NCBI GenBank assembly: GCA_900642245.1
Contig: CAAAJI010000015.1
Span: 313,162-372,401 of the forward strand
DNA: 59,240 nucleotides
Direction: 5' to 3'
From: Fragilaria radians
Taxonomy: Eukaryota; Bacillariophyta; Fragilariophyceae; Fragilariales; Fragilariaceae
This document shows, one piece after another, positions 45,944-56,999 of the stretch (its first letter is position 1; every line of letters begins with the position of its first letter). The notes below the pieces were generated by a model, which ran no database searches, was not told the DNA's origin, and was given only the letters and a program-made list of their open reading frames with translations. The position numbers were made by a program, and so were the translations under genes.

Positions 45944-47588
45944 ACAGCACTTTAGCGTTGCGAGCCAGAGAGGGAATCTTGTATCAAGCCTTGCTAGTTT
46001 GGTAATATGATTGTAAAATGCCTTAGTTTTATGTTTGCTATTGAAGCTTGTATCAATATAGGCTTGGAGTTTTTTCGTATGATGCCACTCTAATGGGATC
46101 ATCGAAACACGTTTGGCACAACGTAATTTAGAACAAAATTACTAAATGAAGCACTTAACTGTAAGCTTAACTTCAAACTACAAGTTTTCAGTGATGTCAT
46201 CATTTCAGTAATCCATTTGATCAATTTTTCATACTTCTCTCTGCTTCCTATCTAGTACATCATTTAAATGTCTATGGGCCAAAGTTGCAAGATTATTCTC
46301 CTCAGCATAGCCAACACTGCAAGTTTACTACCCAATGATTGAAGTTATCTGGATGGAGTAATAAAGTAATATCTGTAGGAACCAGATATTTCTTGACTTT
46401 AACTTCAAAAGCCTGTAGGTGAATATGATGTGAGTATGATTCAACAAACAAAAACACACCTGGGGAATATAGCAATTTGCTGAATTTAACAAAAAATGTC
46501 TCAGCATTGTTATTTCAGTTTTGTTTGTCTCTTTACTTTAATCAATCAATCAAATAATAAAACTGCTATAACTTTGAACAATTTTTCAATTCTGCTTGTC
46601 TTGGAGGAACTTACTAGCAGGACTGAAGAAATTTGAATTTTGAAGATTTTTAATTGGAATTCATGAATATCCTGCAATGATCAAGATTTTTGCTACCAAG
46701 ATATGGGACTTTTATAACAAGGAAATGACTCCTCACTGCAACAGGCCTTGCAGGTAAAAATTCATCAGGAAAATTTGGTGGCAAAGGTGAACCAGTACAG
46801 AATATCCACATAGGTTGGAATGCATTTTTGTGTGATGGAATTGATTGTAGTATTATTATTTATTCGAGGTTTATAAAACATACGCTACTTAGTTTGCGTA
46901 CATAGCGTTTTTTTCACATTTTTTTGTATCTTAAGGAAAACGTTATCCTTAACATTAGCAGTTATTCTCGGTTACCCGGTTAACAGTAAGTTAGTCTAGT
47001 AATACGAGCATGCACACAACGTAGTTTTTTCGTTGTGCTTTCAACTTGTTATCACTGCGATTGATCTCGAGTACGTGTTGACCCAAGATAATCCTTCGTT
47101 TCGTTATCTCTTCACGGATGAAACCTAAAGAAGTCTTGTAGGATGATATCCATTCATAAACTTCCATAAGGATTGGTTTTGTGGATGTAATGTTGTGTTG
47201 TGTTTTTACCTCTTATTCTCGTTGGGGGCTATTTGATTTGTTTCAAGATTCTGTAAGAATTTAGTAATTTCCACATATGTAAAAGAGAAAACGATTTTTT
47301 CCCCACCCCTTCTGTTGGACCCCTCCAAATGAAATCGTTTTCTCTCTCCTAGCGCTCATCATGAATGTTGTTTGGATGCCTTTGAACTTTGTGTAATATG
47401 CATGCAAACAAATTTGCTTCGTGGATTTTTTTAAGGATCGATGAGATCAATCCCAGTCTAATCTACTTCTTCGTATCGATGGCTTTTTACAAAGCACTCA
47501 ACTCTTACAAACCTTTCATTCCATCCTCTTTTTCTATAAATACTTTTTGTGCATCTGACTTCTTATTATTATTATCAAGGGTTTCACA
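45944..47588. other. Intergenic with one hairpin
   Basis: No gene recognised. A 14-bp perfect inverted repeat lies at 47284-47297 and 47332-47345. A fragment at about 46755-46830 translates as KFGGKGEPVQNIHIGWNAF, which may be a transposon trace but is too short to assign. Confidence 0.45.
47284..47345. repeat. 14-bp inverted repeat, 34-bp loop
   Basis: AGAGAAAACGATTT and AAATCGTTTTCTCT pair perfectly around a C-rich loop, about 245 bp upstream of the NDUFA3-like start. It could be a promoter-proximal hairpin or a small foldback; no function is proven. Confidence 0.7.
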
Positions 47589-47876
47589 ATGAAATTCGAT
47601 GGTCATGAAGTTGCTGTTCTAAGTTCCATTACAGGATTTTATTCCATTGTGAACAATTGTTTGGGACCAGGATGGATTCGTGGTTTCATTCATCGGATGC
47701 CTATAGCCGCCTTTTCGGTTGCCCTGGGAGGTGTAGCACTTGCATTACCTTTTACGGTCGTACCGATTCGACGTGCCATGAAACTCCCCACGAATCAATA
47801 CGATCCGGTTCATCCCAAGACTGTATTTCCCAACTATGCGGATATTACGGAATGGAGGAGACTTCAAGGCGAGTAA
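47589..47876 (+). CDS. Small membrane protein, NDUFA3-like complex I subunit
   Basis: A 95-residue single-exon frame starts at ATG 47589. One membrane helix (about residues 38-58, PIAAFSVALGGVALALPFTVV) is followed by VPIRRAMKLPTNQYDPVHP and a hydrophilic tail. Helix position, the proline after it, the tail with an N-x-Y-x-P-like segment and a final aromatic-rich stretch recall the NDUFA3/B9 accessory subunit of mitochondrial complex I, which is also a single-helix protein of about 85 residues. Similarity is weak and judged by eye, so the name is tentative. An alternative is any other small inner-membrane protein. It converges on CPSF2, with 291 bp between stop codons. Confidence 0.6.
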   Translation: MKFDGHEVAVLSSITGFYSIVNNCLGPGWIRGFIHRMPIAAFSVALGGVALALPFTVVPIRRAMKLPTNQYDPVHPKTVFPNYADITEWRRLQGE

Positions 47877-48167
47877 TTAGGAATTCTAGTTTTAAATCTT
47901 GGTGTAACTCTCCCTAGAATGTGATGTTTTGTAGTTAACCTTAATATACAAGCTAAGAGTAGGAAAAGGAGTGCGTAGGCAAGTTCATGTCCAAAACAAA
48001 TTTAGGTTAGTTTTATTATCTTGACTATATATGCATATCAGTCCCATCCACATTGATGATGACGAAGCAGTATTGAAAAGCTTTTATATTATTATGCAGA
48101 GTTATGTTGAATAAAAATGCATCATTTGTATTTCAAACTTATTTCTTCGGAATTCACGATCGATTCC

Positions 48168-51037
48168 CTACAAGATTGTAAATTGTCCATGAACTACCGA
48201 TCGAACGGCATAAAAATCTTCACATAATGGTCCCTCAATGGATATCTTTCCACTCTCTTGATCTTTCATGACAACAACTTTACCATTCACCACAAGTTTG
48301 GAATATCCACTATGAGTCGAATATTCTGCCTTCATCCCCTGTGCTGTCATTTCAGCACGAAGATCTGTTAGGAGGATATCGCCATCACTAATAAAAATAC
48401 TACTACTGGGTTCCCTAGGTTTCATAACCTCCCTCCCCAAGGAGGATTCCATGGACAAGGAAGGTGGCGATGAGGTTGTTGTAGCCGCTGCTGCTGCTGC
48501 TAAAACCAATGACCCATCCAAAGCCAAACGTTTCCCAGTAGCAACGAGATTTACATGGCTGACATAACATTCTCCCACACGAAATTCTGGAAATTCAATA
48601 GTCTTGGGAGGATGTTGAGACGATTGATGATCATTGCCAGCTAATGGTATGTCTAAGAGTCGGACAGAGTACGCAGCATGTCCAACATCTAATACCACAG
48701 ATTCTCCATCGTTGGGGGTAAAGACAACTGCTGTATTCGCTTTGCCATTAGTCCCTCCCACAATACTGCTATTTGCAAGTAGGGATACTTCATCCACAAG
48801 ATTTGACGACATTGATGATGATGATGACCGAGTTCCACCCAACACTAACACTTGACGTGGTTGTAAGGCTCGGACTGATTGTCTTGCAGCCTTTGCATCC
48901 ACCTTCCCCTCCAGAGGGATGTAATTTATTTCTGCCAGTACCTCCAAAGCTCTCATAATGGTTCGAATCTTGGTGGGCGGTCTACCATTTCGTCCACGAA
49001 TGATACCATTCCCCTCGGATAGATCTTCCGCCTCAAGAACACGTTCATCCATGAGAGTTCGTTCGACAGTTCCATCCGTGCCGTCAAGTCGTAAAGATCC
49101 TCCGGCAGGTCCACCACCAGACGCCGAGGCCCCCAGGGGACGTCCATCGATGCTGTAGCCAAATCCACGTTTCACTTCATCTCCGATACGTCCCGTCCCA
49201 CCAGAAAATTTAGAAGGATCGACACCGGTAACGATATCCGTAAAACGATCGGCGGAAACGGCAATGCCGTATTCATCTTCTAGGATTTCTGTAGAACGAT
49301 CGATTGTGCCACCAATACCATAGTCAGCCTTGGTGTCGAATTGTCCGAATCCTGTCGCTTCCTCTTTGGTCTCAAATAACACTTGGAAGAAATGAATGTT
49401 AGAAATGAGTTTTACGTAAATACTTTTTTGATGTTCCAAATCGCATAGATATTCTTACTGTTTAGAGGTTTCGAGAATTTAATAAAAAGTGTAGAATCAA
49501 ATCTACTTTTTTTCTTTTGTCGGGTGGAAGATAATTGTGAGGGTATATTTGACTTGACTTTATTTTTTTCTTCATCTTCTCCGAGACGTAATTGTCCCTT
49601 TGCAAGCTCCACTTCTCGTAGCATCGCTTGTTTTTCAGCCTCTTCTTTCTTCACCAATCGTAAGGCTTCCTCTTGTGCCTGAAAGGCTTTGAGCTCCAAC
49701 CCAGTCAAAGGTTCGCGATGCGGAACTGGAATATCCACATCAATAACATCGTCCATTTCTCTTCCTTCCAATTTCGCTTGACACCAATGAGATAGTAGCT
49801 GACCTGCTGTGGTAAAATCGGAAACCTCATCAACGGAGGATATTCGTGAACCAGGCAAATCGTCATCGGCAATGTCAAATCCTGTATCCGGGAGAGTAGT
49901 TCGTAGATACCCCATGGAAGAGTCAGTAAAGATGACAGCATGATCTTGATTGTCAGCCCATCGCAATAGCAAATCGCGTGCCATCCCACTGTCCAATCCA
50001 GTACCGGATGCCAATACACAAGATGGATTTCCGTTGGCAGTCGCCGCCTCAAATTCCGATAACGAAGAGCAGATTGAAATATTTTTGAGAGCAAAGGGAT
50101 GACCTCGTTGAGAATCAAATTGTGCACCGAGTGGTGTGGCCATCCATTCCAATTGTGATCGGGCAAACTCAATAGTATTTTTGGCCATCGTACTGAGCCA
50201 ACATAAGTTATATGCTCCAGCCAAGCGATGGCGATCCCAATGCTGACTCAAGAGTATAAGAATCTCCAATACTCTACCACTGGAATCCACTGGTAATAAG
50301 CAATTCCCGTCACGACGAAGGACGGCAAGGACTGTTTCGGTCAATATTTTCTCTGCTTGTGTTACGACTGGTTGTTGTATGAGTGGTCTGGATGAGCCAC
50401 CATATAATTGAGATAACTTAGCCATAGCAGGACCTCCAGGATAAGTGATCAATACATCTGGTGTTGCACCGTATTTGAGTAATGTTGATGAATCTAAATG
50501 TAATTCTCGTGCGATGTGATATGTCGATGTTAATACAACAATTGTATCATCTTGAAGTCTTTGTAATACAAAGAAGGATGCTCCAACGACATGACCCGCT
50601 CTTTGAGCTGTAATTGATAAGGCAGGAACTCCCGTTTGTGGATGAGATATTGTAATGGTCTGAGAATATTTAATGGATTGTATGGACGATATAGCAGAAT
50701 CTAATTCTTCCAAGGTATACGGTGGTCGTATTCCATCCAAACATAACGATGCATGTTGATCATAGAGAGCCATTTGACCCATTTTAATAGTTGGATATGT
50801 TGCAAATGACCGTATCATCGGGAAATTCGCATGATAAAGAGGTAATGCTCCAATGGATCCCAATGTCGAATCCGATATAAGCAACAAATCATGATCAGGC
50901 AAAGAAGATAATGATTCTTTCCATCCAACATTCCACAAGACTCGTATACCAGCATATTCAACTAACGTACATCGTGATGTATTCGCTGGACATCGATCAT
51001 CGAATTGACTTCCATAAATAGGATTCACTCGTAACAT
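48168..51037 (-). CDS. CPSF2: Cleavage and polyadenylation specificity factor subunit 2 (CPSF100)
   Basis: Scaffold subunit of the nuclear mRNA 3' end cleavage complex, partner of the CPSF73 endonuclease. Minus-strand exon 1 is 51037-49459 and exon 2 is 49381-48168, joined across a 77-bp GTAAGA...AAG intron; 930 residues, longer than the human protein of about 780. The metallo-beta-lactamase fold is present, but the zinc motif HxHxDH is replaced (SDSTLGSIGALPLYH), as expected for catalytically inactive CPSF100. Other matches: YPTIKMGQMALYD, SITAQRAGHVVGASF, GDGNCLLPVDSSGRVLE-like beta-CASP (RRDGNCLLPVDSSGRVLEI), and EFARSQLEWM. The acidic linker is extended. The C-terminus (IFISDGDILLTDLRAEM, ISIEGPLCEDFYAVRSVV) is the conserved CPSF2 end. 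A piggyBac copy begins 82 bp upstream of the start codon. Confidence 0.95.
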
Positions 51038-51118
51038 ATTTTTCGTTTGTGGCCACTTCTCGTACCAACAACAACTTACTTACTACTCGTCATCACAACA
51101 CTACCACTACGAAATTAA

Positions 51119-51134
51119 CCCTTTCACCCCTGAA
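51119..51134 (+). repeat. piggyBac left terminal inverted repeat
   Basis: Sixteen bases identical to the reverse complement of 53618-53633, directly next to the TTAA duplication. Confidence 0.93.
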
Positions 51135-51339
51135 TGAATTACATATCAACAATTTGTGAAAAGAGATCTGATTGGCCAATCACTGGAGTAAAATGGCGAG
51201 AGACAACCTTTCCTAATTCTGATTGGCTCTCACCTCATTGGGTGTAATATAATAAATGACATATATGTCATTTGACTCTTTTTGTCCATTCATTTTAGCT
51301 ATCACCTTCAATCAAAAGTGATTCCCTTGATCACAGAAA

Positions 51340-53035
51340 ATGGATTCAAACGGTATACAATTTGAAGAAATAGTCAATGAAATACTACAAGAAACACAAG
51401 ATTGGACTGTGAACAATGAAGATTCTGGCATTGTTGATAATGACAATAAGTATTTGCATATATTGGCCAAGAGCTCATGGTTGAAACTTCTTCAAGAGGA
51501 AAAAGTACAAAAGGCATTTGACAACCATGGTTCACTAGGGCTCTTTTGGCTGTTTATAACAAATTCATTCATGAATGCTATCAGAAAAGGGACAAACATA
51601 AACCTCAAGAACAAGGGATTGAAAGAAGTAAATGAGAAAATATTTCAAGCTTACATTGGATTAGAAATGGCCATGTCAATTGTTCCATTGAATGACATCT
51701 CTTATTGTTGAAAGACAGAAATGTTCACCTGTCATGAGGACTTTCAGAAAACAATGTCAAGGGACAAATTTATGAACATTCATGCCAGTACTGAACTATG
51801 TGATTCGGAAAGCTGGCATAAACACACGTTATTGGAGCATTATCCTAAAAGTATATCACAGCTTGCAGTTCCAACTGATACAAGTGTCTTGGATGAGGCA
51901 AGCATCAGGACAAAAGGCAGATCAAGAGCAAGATTATGCATGTCATGCTTTAACCTGACAAGTATGCTGTTTGACTTTCTGCATTGGTTGGAACAAAACA
52001 TGCTTACTTGTCAAGTATTGTTGACAATAGATCTGGAACTTATAATGGTGAAAGTGGACCTGAATCATTTTGCCATGTGTTTTGAGATGTGAGGACACTG
52101 TATAATAATTACTTACAAACTTTGGCAAGAGAACTGAAAAGAAGCCCGATTGTATGGTACTGTGAAAGTTACAAATGTTGATGCAACCAATTGACAAAAC
52201 CTTGCGCAAGGCATTTTAATGATGAAAGATGCCCCAAGGGGAACCAATTGACAAAACCTTGCACAATGTATTTTAATGATGAAAGATGTCCCAAGGGGAA
52301 GCTGAAAGCTGATTTGTGCCTATGTTAAGGTGCCTAACTTAGATGTGCTGAAAAGGAAAGCTGCAGCAGAACAAAAGTAGAAGCCCTCCAGTGAAAGATC
52401 TTCATTTGTTGCTCCTAGCAAATTGGCTGCAGAGAAAGCTGGATATATTGTATGGAAGGATGCAAAAGTTGTTATTTCACTGTTTTCATGGTCTTGCACC
52501 AGTTCAAAGGTGGAACGGGAGTTAATCATCATATCGTTCTACATTTATGGTTCCGACCATAATTGTAGCTTATAATATGTTTATGAACTCAGTTGATCGA
52601 ATGGATCAAAGGAGAGCAACAAATCCTACATGCCAAAAGGAGCAATGAATGCACATGAGTTTGTTCACATTTGTTTTGGATTTAGCTTTGTGTTGCAGGC
52701 CTTTGCATTACATGAATTTATTGATGCAAGACCCAATGTATTGGATTTTGTTAGTTTCAAAAGGTCAATATGAGAAAGTCTTGTGTTGCCACTTAGGTCT
52801 CAACAAAAGCACCACAGATCTTTTGAGAAGGAAAACTCTACCTTGATGGAAAGCATAGTAGGAACAGTGGGTGATTCAGATAGACATTTACTCATTAACA
52901 AAACCGGAATCCATTGTCCTTTTTGTTTGTTGAGTGGGGTGAAAAAGAAGACTATATATATGGCTGTGCAAAGTGTGGAAGAGGGGTTCATCTAAATTAT
53001 TACACTCCAGTTCATTTTTCAAGGTGCAATACAAT
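51340..53035 (+). pseudogene. piggyBac transposase, disrupted
   Basis: DDE transposase of the piggyBac family (DDE_Tnp_1_7). The frame starts at ATG 51340 and reads to an in-frame TGA at 51709-51711, resuming in the same frame at 51712. The family blocks are visible: LEMAMSIVPLNDI, MSRDKFMNIHA, and LAVPTDTSVLDEASIRTKGR. Later frameshifts break the region containing FKGGTGV, then HHIVLHLWFRP, before HLGLNKSTTDLLRR. A C-terminal Cys-rich zinc-finger remnant (HCPFCLLSGVKKKT, then shifted CAKCGRGVHLNYYTPVHF) ends near 53030. A 57-bp tandem duplication at 52185-52298 adds 19 codons in frame. Not functional as it stands. Confidence 0.88.
52185..52298 (+). repeat. 57-bp in-frame tandem duplication in transposase
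   Basis: Two copies of a 57-bp unit (52185-52241 and 52242-52298) differing at a few bases. Each encodes 19 residues of the pattern NQLTKPC, then FNDERCPKG. Confidence 0.9.
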
Positions 53036-53169
53036 CTGACACTGCGGCAGTTGCAGACATGATATTGAGTACAGAAAAAGACCATTACCAAGGGGCATGA
53101 GCAAAAAGTCCAAGTATGTTGGAGATAGTTGCACATTGACAATGACTTAAGCAGCAATTCAACTTAATT

Positions 53170-53516
53170 TTTACTCTTCATGAAAACCTATGTAATTACC
53201 ATCTGGCTCTGGGTACATTTCTTGAATCTTGCAAACAATACGATGGAATTGGAATCCTATTACCTTGACCGAGATGCCCAAATTTCAAATATGTAAATGT
53301 TTTGTGCAATGCTTTCCTCATCTTATCATTTGGGATAAAATTCCCACCCCAATCTGACATGGCAATCATCCCATGTATAGCTTTGTGAATATATAATCTT
53401 TTTGAGTAATCCTTCACTTTGTCACCAAAATCAACCCACTCAAAAGTTGTTGATCCACAAATTTGGCTTACAATTACTTTATCATCAACAAATCCTGTCT
53501 CTTTTTCTTCCTCCAT
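53170..53516 (-). pseudogene. Second piggyBac-borne gene, P2X7-tail-like end, frameshifted
   Basis: Read on the minus strand from ATG 53516 (MEEEKETGF), the frame runs 106 codons to a stop at 53196. Near its end GHLGQGNRIPIPS is followed in another frame by IVCKIQEMYPEPDGNYIGF, then EE and a stop at about 53170, so one frameshift has truncated it. The pattern LGxGNR-x-x-(L/I)PSC-x-(V)-x-x-IR-x-x-(F/Y)P-x-x-x-G-x-Y-x-GF is that of the cytoplasmic C-terminal domain of animal P2X7 receptors and of related proteins. The Cys expected after PS is not visible, so a zinc-binding role may be lost. It lies tail-to-tail with the transposase. Function in the element is unknown; binding of DNA ends or of a host partner is a guess. 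Confidence 0.6.
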
Positions 53517-53617
53517 CAATTGCGTCGTACGGTGGAGTAAAATGATTGGCTGATATTCCAAAATTTGCAGTGATTTTCATTGGCTAATTCAAATGATATG
53601 TATGCCGTTTGAAAATT

Positions 53618-53633
53618 TTCAGGGGTGAAAGGG
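53618..53633 (-). repeat. piggyBac right terminal inverted repeat
   Basis: Perfect complement of the left end, followed by the second TTAA at 53634-53637. Confidence 0.93.
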
Positions 53634-53637
53634 TTAA

Positions 53638-53939
53638 GGATATACTACTATTTGACGTCTGTCATTGGTGTTCAGATAGGTAGAAAACTACAGAAAACAA
53701 TGTCCAAACTATGTTTTCAAACATAACTTTACAAGGAACAATCAATGGAGGTATTCCATCAAACATTGTCTGAAGCTACAAATGGAAAGAGAAATCATGG
53801 ATCTAACCAATGCCATTCATGTCTTGGTCATATTGGTTCACAAAATAATGTTGTCAAATCCTCATGCAAAATAAAGGAAATCTCCCCCTTCTCAAAGCAT
53901 AAAAGTTTTATAAAAAATTCTTGACTTCATCCATGCCAC
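53638..53939. other. Spacer 3' of the membrane-protein gene
   Basis: About 300 bp between the piggyBac right end and the stop codon of the minus-strand membrane-protein gene. It should contain that gene's polyadenylation region. Nothing else seen. Confidence 0.5.
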
Positions 53940-55352
53940 TTATTGTCTAGGACTAGCAGGTTGAGATTCCACATTGTTTTCCCCTGTTTGTCGCGCAACA
54001 TCTGTTTCCCTCAACCATGTACCCAATGTGGCAAGTGACGAAAAAAATACTCCCCACATTCCAAAGTAGGGGTTTGAAGGACCAAGAATCAAACCCTGAA
54101 CACCAGTGAAGGTTGTACAAGCCCAAGCACTCATGATGGAAAAGGAAAGGATCAAAAGGCCCTCAAGGTAGGAAAAAATGGGTTTCCATACGATGAACTT
54201 GACTTTGAAGAGAATGACCATTCCTGACAGTAAAACTGTACCCCATGCTGTAAGGATGGCTTGAATCCACTCAAAGTTGACTGGTACAATCAAATTTCCT
54301 TGGTTGTCGTAAAAAACAAAGTAATCTCGGTTGATATACATATCAGTTACTGACCCGGCGGACACGAAACAAAAAATTAAAACATAAAACCAATTAAGTA
54401 CCTTGATACAATAGAAGAGTGTTGATCATGGAACATGAGAACATACATTGTTAGTGTATTGTTCAGTTTTCCTACGTACCGTCGTGGTCCTGGAACCTGT
54501 AATCAAGTCCAAAATAGAAGAGTATCCAGCACTCAGGGTCCACATATCCAAATTAAGGATAGATGCAATGAGCGCAATCCATGCCGTGAAGTATACATTG
54601 GCTTGTGTTGCACCAATCGAGAAGCTGCTAGTACTGACATGCGTCCCGACGATCCAAAATATGGCATTGATGAGTAATAGATTTCGTTCGTATCGACTTC
54701 CATCCGCAAAGATAGTTCTCCACAATGTAGGTAAGACAAACGTATCAAAGTGTGCCAAAAGAATCAACAAGGAGGAGGATGTTCCGATGCATGCTACCAA
54801 AAAGGCACCAATGAATTTCCATAACAAGACACGGGTACCGGAGATAATCACGAACCGTTCCTTGCGTAAGAATTCAAAATCATCAAAGGCACGTTGTAAG
54901 TTATTATTCTTGTAGAACCGTAAGATGGATGCTAACATAATAATGCTGGCAATTAAGATATAAATATAACCCGTAAGTCGAGGAGATGCACGAATATCTG
55001 TTGCACTGGTTGAGATAGATCGTTGTTGTGGTTGTTGTTGTGGATCTTGTTGTTGTGGATCTTGTTGTTGCTCCCGTTCCTCCGGAAAAATTGAATTCCT
55101 CATCATCATCACCCTATTTGATGTAGGAGATGTAACTGCATTTGCAAAGGATGTAGTCGAAGAATCAACTACAGATCTCATTAAGGACGATCGAAATCGA
55201 CTATGTTGACGTTCTATTCGACGATTTGGCATTACTGTTGTTTCTGGTATAGCCATTTCTGCGGCCGGTGCATTATCCACTGCCGCTGTCATCACATTGG
55301 TAGAAGAACTACGTGCTGCTAATGATTCATCAAAGACGACTCGAGTTGGCAT
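53940..55352 (-). CDS. Polytopic membrane protein, about 8 helices
   Basis: Minus strand, exon 1 55352-54480 and exon 2 54401-53940, joined in frame across a 78-bp GTACGT...AAG intron; 444 residues. The splice choice that keeps the frame also creates a continuous membrane helix (VLNWFYVLIFCFVSAG). Residues 1-125 are polar and disordered, with a DPQQQ repeat. Eight hydrophobic helices then follow: GYIYILIASIIMLASIL, LLWKFIGAFLVACIGTS, NLLLINAIFWIVGTHVS, VYFTAWIALIASILNL, VLNWFYVLIFCFVSAG, WIQAILTAWGTVLLSGMVI, YLEGLLILSFSIMSAWA and FGMWGVFFSSLATLGTW. There is no signal peptide. I do not recognise the family; a transporter or lineage-specific membrane protein is possible. The C-terminus is polar and Gln-rich. 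Confidence 0.8.
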
Positions 55353-56999
55353 GGTTTGTTTCGACTTGTGTGTTTTCGAGATTTGGTTGTTGACACGAAT
55401 GGACGACTAGGCTAGTAAGTAGTCTTATACAACACACACAATATACGCAGTTACGAGTATTCTCAATACCTCCATTTCTGTCTTCAATAGATAAATGCGT
55501 ATCAAAGGGTTCCACTTGAATGCTACTTATTTCTTGACAGCATGATTCAATCTTTGTCTCCTTTTGGCTTCTGATATGCTGTCAATGGATCCAAAGTTTG
55601 TTTTTCAGTTCATAAACTACCAGGTAAAACAATCCATCCAGAAATTCCTTGGTATTGCACTGGAAGACAAACCAGATTATCCCCTGTCTTGTGAATGTCA
55701 TGGTGAAGCTAGATGTTGCCAATTCATGTTTATGCTTGGCAAGGAGCATCTTCTTACCACGTCAAAATAGAATCAGCATCCTGATAATGATTGGTTGGGT
55801 GAATTGGGTTTACATTACTTGCTACATTTTTGGTTCATGCTTTTGATTCTAACTCCGGATTCACACCAAGTAAGTTACCTTCTCTTTTTGGAAGACCTGA
55901 GATCACCAAACTCATTTTTTATATGATTGTTGCAAAAGTACGATGCTGGAGATACCATGGGAAATCCTAGTTTCTTCTGTGTCTTTGAAAGTGTGATGTG
56001 AAAGTACGGTCCAATTTCGCGAGCGCCTCAAGAGTACAGCAGGATAAATAGGATAGTTTACTTCAAAAAATTGGCTTCCAGCAATTAACATATAATTTCT
56101 TTTGCAAGGGAATATCATAATCCTTTGAGAGCTGAATTGCTTTTATTTGATTACATACATGGACAAACAATTGTTGTTATCTTGGTCAAGAAAGTATATG
56201 TTAATCATCAAATCCAGATTTATTCCTTGGCAATAAGTAGTCATTTATAGATTTGCAATAATACTTGTCGAGATAAAGAGGGGTTAGCTTGTTTGGGACC
56301 AATTTTTGAATTCAGAAAAGTATTTTATGCCAGAAAAGATAGGCACTCTTGAAGAGTTTTTTCAAAGTTAAGATACGTATGAATAGATGATTTGTTTCCA
56401 AATAAGATCATTGCTACTCGTTTTTCTTAAACGAATAAATGGAATTGTTGCGTCAAAGAACGACAAGTCAATACGTTGACCAAGCGTTTGAAATTCAGCT
56501 CATGAGAGAATGAATTTCTCTTTTGTATAGAACTTCAATATGTTTGCTTTGGACGCTGATGTGACACACATGAGATTGCTTTGACCTCTCGATAGCTCAA
56601 TGTGATATGATATTTATTTCCGTTGAATGATCGAAATCAATATTGGATTCTCGTGAAATTTTCGCCATGTTCATGTGTTTTTTTGTGCCTTAATTCTTTC
56701 TTAGACATGAATAAGATTTAGAAGGACATTTTGTGAGTTTTTTGTTGCACTTTATTTGTCATCACATTGAATAAACGAAGCGAAAGGAAAAAACGAGAAG
56801 TGACTTAAATCGGTTCTCACATCATTTAACATGAATTAGTTAGTTAACGCCTTGATATCATAATATGTAAATCGAAAATTCTAGGCGAACTTGACCACAA
56901 ATTTGAAGCGCAAGATCCAATTTCCCACACGTAAGTGAATGTTTTTTGCACGTCCTCACCTTCCAAAGATCTAGCAACGTAGCCTTATCATTATCTTCC
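55353..56999. other. Intergenic, nothing recognised
   Basis: Upstream regions of two divergent genes. Only short frames without motifs. Confidence 0.5.

Larger units (their letters stand above)
51119..53633 (+). mobile_element. piggyBac element, complete ends, mutated genes
   Basis: Bounded by TTAA at 51115-51118 and at 53634-53637, the piggyBac target duplication. The terminal inverted repeats are a perfect 16 bp, CCCTTTCACCCCTGAA at 51119-51134 and its complement at 53618-53633. Subterminal parts share GATTGGC-type motifs (palindrome TGATTGGCCAATCA at 51169-51182; others at 51221, 53544 and near 53577) and TGGAGTAAAATG near both ends. A 20-bp palindrome lies at 51254-51273. The element carries a plus-strand transposase pseudogene and a minus-strand second frame. 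Intact ends suggest it could still be moved by a transposase made elsewhere. Confidence 0.93.
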
